43,430 bases of DNA from Erythrobacter sp. HI0063 (GTDB lineage Bacteria; Pseudomonadota; Alphaproteobacteria; Sphingomonadales; Sphingomonadaceae): positions 1 through 43,430 of the forward strand of contig NZ_LWFF01000066.1 of assembly GCF_001635685.1 (NCBI RefSeq), written 5' to 3'. The position numbers and the translations under genes are program-made. Shown here piece after piece: positions 34,956 to 43,430 of the stretch; within the stretch, counting starts at the first letter, position 1; every line of letters begins with the position of its first letter. The notes below the pieces were generated by a model. It saw nothing but the letters and a program-made list of their open reading frames with translations, had not been told where the DNA came from and did no database searches.

Positions 34956-35812
34956 CACGCTGGAGCGCTCGCGGACAGACGCCGCCGCCGCGCGGCGAGC
35001 AGGCCATGCTTGGGCGCGAAGACGAACGCCAGCAGGAACAGGCTCGTCTGCAACACCACGATCACGCCCCCGGTCGCTCCATCGAGGAAATAGCTCAGAT
35101 ACGCGCCCAAAAAGCTCGACACCGCGCCGATCGCCACGCTGATCGCGATGAGGCGGGGAAACCGATCGGTCAGGAGATAGGCCGTCGCGCCGGGCGTCAC
35201 GACCAGAGCGATGACGAGAAAGGCCCCCACCGTCTGCAGCGCCGCGACCGTGCAGGCTGCGAGCAGAGTGAAGAACAGGAGTTTCAGCCGCGAGGGATCG
35301 AGGCCGACCGCGCGCGCGTGGTTCTCGTCGAAGAAGGCCAGCATCAGATCCTTCCATTTCGCGGTCAGGATCACGAGCGAGACGCCCGCGATGATGGCGA
35401 GCTGCACCGTATCGCTCGCCGTCACCGCCAGGATATTGCCGAGGACGATGGTCTGCACATCGACCGAGGTCGGAGAGATCGAGACCATGAACAGGCCGAG
35501 CCCGAAGAAGGAGGTGAAGATCAGGCCGATGATCGCATCTTCCTTCAGCTTCGTCCGGCGGTTGAGGAACAGCATGGAGCCCGCGGCCAGCCCGCCGGAC
35601 AGGAAAGCGCCGAGCGAAAACGGCAGGCCGAGCATATAGGCGCCCGCCACGCCCGGAACGATCGAATGCGACAGCGCATCGCCGATCAGCGACCAGCCCT
35701 TGAGCATCAGGAAGGCCGACAGAAAGGCGCAGACGCCGCCCACCAGCGCGCTCACCCACATCGCATTGACCATGTAATCGTAAGCGAAGGGTTCGATAGC
35801 CGCGCCGCTCAT
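34955..35812 (-). CDS. Metal ABC transporter permease (first)
   Basis: The 285-residue permease has the same layout: AFLMLKGWSLIGDALSHSIV, TKLKEDAIIGLIFTSFFGLGL, and FLVIALVVTPGATAYLLTDR. Two distinct permeases in one operon are typical of the SitCD/MntCD-type manganese or iron importers, in which they form a heterodimer. The start overlaps the ATPase stop as ATGA. Confidence 0.93.
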   Translation of the reverse strand: MSGAAIEPFAYDYMVNAMWVSALVGGVCAFLSAFLMLKGWSLIGDALSHSIVPGVAGAYMLGLPFSLGAFLSGGLAAGSMLFLNRRTKLKEDAIIGLIFTSFFGLGLFMVSISPTSVDVQTIVLGNILAVTASDTVQLAIIAGVSLVILTAKWKDLMLAFFDENHARAVGLDPSRLKLLFFTLLAACTVAALQTVGAFLVIALVVTPGATAYLLTDRFPRLIAISVAIGAVSSFLGAYLSYFLDGATGGVIVVLQTSLFLLAFVFAPKHGLLAARRRRLSASAPA

Positions 35813-36687
35813 CGGGTGGGGCTCTCGTTCTCGCTGTCATCGTCGTAGAGGACCAGCGGATGCTCGTCGTCATACAGCAGCGTCGATGCGGCGGGCCCCT
35901 GCGCGCGGTCGGCCTCGCTTTCGTCCGGCCGCAAGGAGAACCGCCGCAACGTGCCGCCGAAGGTGCGGCGCAGGTTGTCTTCGGTAAAGACCTCCCCCGT
36001 TGGCCCGGCGGCGAGCACGGTGCGATCGATCAGTACCGCCCGGTCGCAGAACCGGGGCACAGAGCCGAGATTGTGCGTCGCCACCAGCATAACGCGCCCT
36101 TCCGCGCGCAATTCCTTCAACAGCGCGACGATCGAATCTTCGGTGGTGACATCAACACCGGTAAAGGGCTCGTCGAGCAGAATCACCTGCCCGTCTTGCG
36201 CCAGTGCGCGGGCGAGGAAGACGCGCTTCTTCTGTCCGCCCGAAAGCTCGCCGATCTGGCGGCGCGCGAAATCGGTCATGCCCACCCGGTCGAGCGCTTC
36301 GGCAACCTTGGCGCGATCGGCTGCACGCGCGATCCTGAACGGCCCCATGCGGCCATAGCGACCCATCATCACGACATCTTCGACGAGGACCGGGAAGTTC
36401 CAGTCGACATCCTCGCTCTGCGGGACGTAGGCGACCAGCCCTTCCTTGAGCGCCCGGCGCACGGGGCGGCCCAGCACGGCGACCGATCCCTGCGATACCG
36501 GCAAGAAGCCCATGATCGCCTTGAACAGAGTCGATTTGCCTGCCCCGTTCACGCCGACCAGCGCCGTGATCGATCCCGTCGGGATGGCAAAACTCGCATC
36601 GACAAGGGCCGTGTGGCCGTTGCGATAGGTCACGCTCGCATTGGCGACCCGGATTCCCGAGCCCGGTTCGGTTTCCTCGGCGCTCAA
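35809..36687 (-). CDS. Metal ABC transporter ATPase with acidic tail
   Basis: The 292-residue ATPase has Walker A GVNGAGKST at 45-53, the signature LSGGQ at 148-152 and Walker B VILLDEP at 168-174, with VYVPQSEDVDWNFPV-like Q-loop sequence (AYVPQ) of the MntB/SitB group. After the usual end at about 250 there is an extra tail of about 40 residues that is rich in Asp and Glu, with one His (DDEHPLVLYDDDSENES). The start codon is TTG at 36687, overlapping the binding-protein stop as TTGA. Confidence 0.94.
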   Translation of the reverse strand: MSAEETEPGSGIRVANASVTYRNGHTALVDASFAIPTGSITALVGVNGAGKSTLFKAIMGFLPVSQGSVAVLGRPVRRALKEGLVAYVPQSEDVDWNFPVLVEDVVMMGRYGRMGPFRIARAADRAKVAEALDRVGMTDFARRQIGELSGGQKKRVFLARALAQDGQVILLDEPFTGVDVTTEDSIVALLKELRAEGRVMLVATHNLGSVPRFCDRAVLIDRTVLAAGPTGEVFTEDNLRRTFGGTLRRFSLRPDESEADRAQGPAASTLLYDDEHPLVLYDDDSENESPTR

Positions 36688-37622
36688 CCGGTCAGCCCGT
36701 CCGCGATCCGCTGCGAGGTGACGCGCAACAGATCGATAAAGGTCGGCACCGGGCCGTCCGCTTCGCTGAGCGAATCCACAAAGAGCACGCCGCCGTACCG
36801 CGCGCCCGTCTCGCGTGCGACCTGTTTGGCGGGATCGGGCGAGATCGTGCTTTCGCTGAAGATGGTGGGGATCGCGTTTTCGCGCATCCGGTCGATCACG
36901 CGCTTTACCTGCTGCGGCGTGCCCTGCTGATCGGCGTTGATCGGCCAGAGATACAGTTCCCGAAGGCCGAAATCCAGCGCGAGATAGCTGAAGGCGCCTT
37001 CGCTGGTGACGAGCCAGCGGCGTTCGGCGGGAATCTCGCGGAAACGGGCGCGGATCGGGTCGATGGCCTCGCGAATGCGCTGCTTGTAGGCGTCCGCATT
37101 GGCGGCATAGGTGGCGGCATTCTCAGGATCGTGCCGCGCGAAGGCAGCGGCGATATTGTCGACATAGACCAGCGCCGCGTCGGGGGACATCCAGGCATGC
37201 GGGTTGGGCTTGCCGCTATAGGGGCCTGTGCCGATCCCGATCGGTTCGACGCCATCGGACACCACCGCATCGGGAATATCGCCGAGATTGTCGAGAAACT
37301 GGCCGAACCACATTTCCAGATTGAGGCCGTTCCACAGGATCAGATCCGCATCCTGCGCCGCGACGAGATCGCGCGGCGTGGGCTGGTAATTGTGGATTTC
37401 AGCGCCGGGCTTGGTGATGGATTCGACCACCGCCGCATCGCCCGCCACGTTGCGCGCCATATCCGCAATGACGGTGAAGCTGGTGACCACTTTGAAGCGG
37501 CCATCGCCGCTCTCTCGGCTGCATGCGGGAAGCGCGGCGGTAAAGGCCATGCCCAGTCCCAGGCCCAGGACCTTGCGCCGCGTCGCAACGGCTTTTCGAT
37601 CTGAGCCGGATCGTGTTTGCAA
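36684..37622 (-). CDS. Mn/Fe-type ABC transporter substrate-binding lipoprotein
   Basis: This 312-residue cluster A-I binding protein has H77, H142, E208 and D283 in the positions of the four metal ligands of PsaA/SitA. Three of them lie in AEIHNYQPTPRD, NPHAWMSPD and FVDSLSE. The absence of the His-rich loop of ZnuA and the His-His-Glu-Asp set favour Mn or Fe over Zn. A twin-Arg-like TRRKVLGLG and lipobox LPAC (C34) mark an exported lipoprotein. The start is TTG at 37622, just behind the mrpG stop, so the metal genes continue the Mrp operon. Confidence 0.92.
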   Translation of the reverse strand: MQTRSGSDRKAVATRRKVLGLGLGMAFTAALPACSRESGDGRFKVVTSFTVIADMARNVAGDAAVVESITKPGAEIHNYQPTPRDLVAAQDADLILWNGLNLEMWFGQFLDNLGDIPDAVVSDGVEPIGIGTGPYSGKPNPHAWMSPDAALVYVDNIAAAFARHDPENAATYAANADAYKQRIREAIDPIRARFREIPAERRWLVTSEGAFSYLALDFGLRELYLWPINADQQGTPQQVKRVIDRMRENAIPTIFSESTISPDPAKQVARETGARYGGVLFVDSLSEADGPVPTFIDLLRVTSQRIADGLTG

Positions 37623-37625
37623 TGC

Positions 37626-38048
37626 CTATTCCCGCGACGTCGCGACCGGCGTGTCCGGCTGGGGCGCTTCGTACGTCGCCCAGCCCGCTTCGCCGCCGGG
37701 CTCGGGCGGGGCGCCGGCCGGCCCGGGCGAGATCGCCGCGTCGCGCAGCCGCAGACGGTGCAGGTGCACTTTAGCCATCATGTTGGCGGCGATCGGCGCG
37801 GTGATGAAAAGGAAGAGCGTGATCAGCAATTCATGGCCGCTCCACGCCCCCTGCTCAAGCCGGGAGACCAGGATCGAGCCGACCAATATCCCTCCGACAC
37901 CCAAAGTCGTCGCCTTGGTCGGACCGTGCAACCGCTCCATCAGCGTGGGCAGGCGCACCAGCCCCCAGCTTCCGATCAGCGCGAAGGCCGCGCCCAGCAC
38001 GATCACGAACGCAGCCACGAATTCGGCGACGGTTGCCAGCCAGCTCAT
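37626..38048 (-). CDS. mrpG: Mrp antiporter subunit G
   Basis: This 140-residue protein has three hydrophobic spans and the MnhG/PhaG pattern GLVRLPTLMERLHGPTKATT. The last 40 residues are a Pro/Gly/Glu-rich tail beyond the usual family length. MrpG is a small subunit of the multi-subunit Na+/H+ antiporter. The start overlaps the mrpF stop as ATGA. Confidence 0.93.
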   Translation of the reverse strand: MSWLATVAEFVAAFVIVLGAAFALIGSWGLVRLPTLMERLHGPTKATTLGVGGILVGSILVSRLEQGAWSGHELLITLFLFITAPIAANMMAKVHLHRLRLRDAAISPGPAGAPPEPGGEAGWATYEAPQPDTPVATSRE

Positions 38049-38314
38049 TCGACGATGTCCCCGCGCAGGATGAACTTGCAATAGGCCACCGTGCCGACGA
38101 AACCGACCATCGCCAGCAGGAGAGCCGCCTCGAAATAGGTGTCGTCCGCCAGAGCGATCCCGATCAGCACGATGAAGGCGATCGCATTGATCACCATCGT
38201 GTCGAGCGATATGATGCGGTCGCCTACCGATGGCCCGCGCAGCAGGCGCCACAGATTGAGCGCAAGCGAGAGCGAAAGGCAGACAAAGCCGAAGACGATG
38301 GCGAACTGGATCAT
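38045..38314 (-). CDS. mrpF: Mrp antiporter subunit F
   Basis: The 89-residue protein has three spans and the MnhF/PhaF pattern LRGPSVGDRIISLDTMVINA. It is required for the assembled antiporter. Its start overlaps the mrpE stop as ATGA. Confidence 0.94.
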   Translation of the reverse strand: MIQFAIVFGFVCLSLSLALNLWRLLRGPSVGDRIISLDTMVINAIAFIVLIGIALADDTYFEAALLLAMVGFVGTVAYCKFILRGDIVE

Positions 38315-38796
38315 CGGAACACCTTTTTCAGGCGCGCTTCGTAGCGGGTCTTGATCCGCTGGATATCGGCGGCAGGATCCGCGCTGTCGAGCGCGTGGAC
38401 CAGCAGGAAATCGCCGCAGGCGGAAACGTCGGACGTCACCGTGCCCGGCGTCAGGCTGATCGTTCCGGCAAGCACGGTGATCGCTTCGGGCGTATCCAGC
38501 TCGATCGGAATGACCAGCCAGGCCGACTTGAGATCGCGATTGCGCTTGAACAGTATTATCCAGGCGACTTCGAAATTCGCCACGACGATATCCCACAGCA
38601 CCAGCGCCAGATAGGCGAAGCCGTGGAGGAAGCCGATACGGGGGCGCCCGGGCCAGAACGGCGCGGTGAAGATCGGAACGAGAATGCCGATCACGATGCC
38701 GACCACCAGCGCCCCGAAGCTGAGCGTATTCTGCAGCAGCATCCATACGATCAGCAGCAGGACCGACAGGCCGGGATGGGGAATAATGCGCCGCAC
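38311..38796 (-). CDS. mrpE: Mrp antiporter subunit E
   Basis: The 161-residue protein has two or three N-terminal spans and the MnhE pattern VANFEVAWIILF, followed by the cytosolic part with LTPGTVTSDVS. The start is GTG at 38796, four bases after the mrpD stop. It belongs to the antiporter core. Confidence 0.93.
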   Translation of the reverse strand: MRRIIPHPGLSVLLLIVWMLLQNTLSFGALVVGIVIGILVPIFTAPFWPGRPRIGFLHGFAYLALVLWDIVVANFEVAWIILFKRNRDLKSAWLVIPIELDTPEAITVLAGTISLTPGTVTSDVSACGDFLLVHALDSADPAADIQRIKTRYEARLKKVFR

Positions 38797-38800
38797 GATC

Positions 38801-40333
38801 CTATCCGTTGTCCAATACGGCGCGCGCGGTCGCAGCGGAATCGAGCAATTGCGCAGCCGCCGCGTCCGCATAGGCGGTTGCCGGACCGGCCGCCGCCGAC
38901 AGGGCGGCCAGCAGCACGAGGAGGGCGGCGGGCGCGATCATGTCCGCGCACGAGGGCACTGCCATTGCGCCGTCTCCTTCATCCAGTGGCGTGTCCTTCC
39001 AGAACACCGTGCTGCCCGCACGCGCGAATCCGATGACTCCGATCAGCGTGGTCAGCAGGATCACCGTCCACGCCCAACCCCATAGCGGCAGGTCGGCCAC
39101 GGCGTCGAGGATCAGCAGCTTGCCGATAAAGCCGGATAGCGGCGGCAGGCCGGTCACGCCGATCGCGGCGACCATGAAGAGGATCGCCACGCTCTGCCGA
39201 TGCGCGAAGACCGGACCGGGCGTGGCATGATCGACGAAGCCCGCTCGGCGGCGTGCGACGACGTCGGCGATGAGGAACAGCGCGGCGCCGGCCAGCGTCG
39301 AATGCACGAGGTAGTACAGCGCCGCCCCCACAGTATCGGCCTGCCATCCGGCGACGGCGATCATCAACGTGCCGGTGGAGCCGATGATCGCATAGGCCGC
39401 CTGTTCGGAAAGGCTGCGGGCCGTGAACACGCCGCCAAAGCCCAGCAGCGCCGTCACCATCGCAGCGGGCAGCAGATAGGGCGCGGGCGCCCAGGCGGCC
39501 GCTCCGGCATCGTCGCCGAAGATCAGCGGCGTGACCCTGATGATGGAATAGACGCCGATCTTGGTCATGATGGCGAACAGGGCGGCGACGGCGGGCGTTG
39601 CGACGGCATAGGTGCGCGGGAGCCACAGATGCAGCGGCACGATCGCCGCCTTGATCGCGAAGACGACGAACAGCAGCAGCGCGGCAATGCGCAGCAGCCA
39701 TTGATCGTCGGCCTCGATAGCCGGAATGCGAACGCCCATATCCGCCATGTTCAGCGTACCCGTCAGCGCATAGAGCAGGCCCAATGCGAGCAGGAAGATC
39801 GACGATCCGACGAGATTGACGACGACGTACTGGACCCCTGCCTTCAACCGCGCAGGCCCCTGCCCGTGCAGCATCAGGCCGTAGGACGCGATCAGCAGCA
39901 CTTCGAAGAACACGAACAGATTGAACAGGTCGCCGGTCAGGAACGCGCCGTTCAATCCCATCAGCTGGAACTGGAACAGCGGATGGAAATGCCAGCCGTC
40001 CCGATCGACCCGAGTGACGGTGGCGTGCACCAGCGCGATCAGCGCCAGCGCCGCCGTCAGCGTCAGCATGATGGCGGACAGGCGATCCAGAACGAGCACG
40101 ATGCCGAACGGCGCGGGCCAGTCGCCCACCTCGTAAGTCCTGACCGTACCGTCTGCCGACAGGACGAGCAGCGCGATCGCCACGCCAAGCACGGCAACGC
40201 AGGACGCGAAGCTTACCGCCACTCCGGCAGCACGGCGGCGCAGCATCAGCAGCACGGCCAGCGGCGCAGCAAGGGCAGGCAGCGCGATCGGCGCAAGCAC
40301 CAATTGGGATGCCAAAGAGGACGCGAAACTCAT
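38801..40333 (-). CDS. mrpD: Mrp antiporter subunit D
   Basis: This 510-residue protein is the NuoN/NuoM-like subunit with about 14 spans. The proton-channel marks are FFEVLLIASYGLMLHG, KAAIVPLHLWLPRTYAVATP and PLSGFIGKLLILDA. Together with MrpA it forms the ion-conducting part. The start overlaps the mrpC stop as ATGA. Confidence 0.95.
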   Translation of the reverse strand: MSFASSLASQLVLAPIALPALAAPLAVLLMLRRRAAGVAVSFASCVAVLGVAIALLVLSADGTVRTYEVGDWPAPFGIVLVLDRLSAIMLTLTAALALIALVHATVTRVDRDGWHFHPLFQFQLMGLNGAFLTGDLFNLFVFFEVLLIASYGLMLHGQGPARLKAGVQYVVVNLVGSSIFLLALGLLYALTGTLNMADMGVRIPAIEADDQWLLRIAALLLFVVFAIKAAIVPLHLWLPRTYAVATPAVAALFAIMTKIGVYSIIRVTPLIFGDDAGAAAWAPAPYLLPAAMVTALLGFGGVFTARSLSEQAAYAIIGSTGTLMIAVAGWQADTVGAALYYLVHSTLAGAALFLIADVVARRRAGFVDHATPGPVFAHRQSVAILFMVAAIGVTGLPPLSGFIGKLLILDAVADLPLWGWAWTVILLTTLIGVIGFARAGSTVFWKDTPLDEGDGAMAVPSCADMIAPAALLVLLAALSAAAGPATAYADAAAAQLLDSAATARAVLDNG

Positions 40334-40688
40334 TCGCCGCCTCCCGCCTGATCGTCGGTCGGCACGTCATGCCCGTCGACATGGTCGCTGCCGGTTTCGA
40401 GGAAGCTGCGCAGGGCGAGGATCACGACGAAAGCGGTCATCCCGAATGTGATGACGATTGCGGTCAGCACCAGCGCCTGAGGCAGCGGATCGGTATAGGT
40501 ATCCACGTCATACGACCAGATCGGCGGCGCATCGACCACCAGACGGCCCGACGCGAACAGGAACAGGTTCACCGCGTAGGAGAACAGAGTCAGCCCCAGA
40601 ACCACCGCGAAGAGCCGCGCGCGCAGGATCAGGTAGATCCCGCCGGCGACGAGGACGCCGATGGCGCTCGCAATGAGGAATTCGAGCG

Positions 40689-40692
<4 letters not shown>
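40330..40692 (-). CDS. mrpC: Mrp antiporter subunit C
   Basis: This 120-residue protein is NuoK-like, with three spans and the motif GLTLFSYAVNLFLFASG. A short charged tail with a HVDGHDVP stretch follows. The start overlaps the mrpA-B stop as ATGA. Confidence 0.94.

Positions 40693-43430
<2,738 letters not shown>

Overview
The window is GC-rich DNA from an alphaproteobacterium, most likely order Sphingomonadales and plausibly family Erythrobacteraceae. This placement is inferred from the mix of small families (CC_3452, UPF0262, DUF3072, DUF3667, an omega subunit with a long tail) and from codon use. No rRNA or tRNA gene and no CRISPR array was seen.

Bases 1 to about 10,420 are the right-hand part of a Tn7-like transposon inserted into comM (yifB, Mg-chelatase-like AAA+ ATPase). 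Only the 3' half of comM remains, at about 10,424-11,081. The element carries a TnsA-like endonuclease, a TnsB/TniA DDE transposase, a TnsC/TniB AAA+ regulator and a TniQ/TnsD zinc protein. A 598-residue protein convergent with tniQ has the layout I remember for TnsE. A 256-residue protein of unknown function and a small HTH-like protein sit between tnsA and tnsB. Cargo visible to the left is a UbiB/ABC1 kinase-like gene and the end of a DUF1259 gene. The left end and the 5' half of comM lie outside the window. comM is the known integration site of Tn6022/AbaR-type islands in Acinetobacter, so this looks like an alphaproteobacterial relative with a possible two-target design: TniQ for comM and a TnsE-like factor for other sites.

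Bases 11,080-25,600 are chromosomal housekeeping genes: a small conserved protein with an apparent CTG start, an HxlR regulator, a CC_3452 exported protein, a HAD hydrolase, rpmJ, a lipoprotein, an M14 carboxypeptidase, an LD-carboxypeptidase-cdd-GH25-UPF0262 cluster, dnaB, a phospholipase D-type synthase, rpoZ, DUF3072 and DUF3667 proteins, a Rap1a-like exported protein and ftsH.

Bases 25,600-34,120 hold ExoD, a MaoC dehydratase, two aldehyde dehydrogenases, a flavin reductase, a PaaG-like isomerase, a CaCA antiporter coupled to a YeeE/YedE pair, and an EcsC protein. The acyl-CoA and aldehyde genes suggest aldehyde or aromatic/fatty-acyl oxidation, but no complete pathway is present.

Bases 34,122-43,430 form one minus-strand run of ten genes. 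A Mrp Na+/H+ antiporter (mrpA-B fused, C, D, E, F, G) is followed without a gap by a manganese/iron-type ABC importer (binding protein, ATPase, two permeases). Nearly all junctions are overlapping stop/start codons. The fused mrpA-B gene runs off the right edge of the window.
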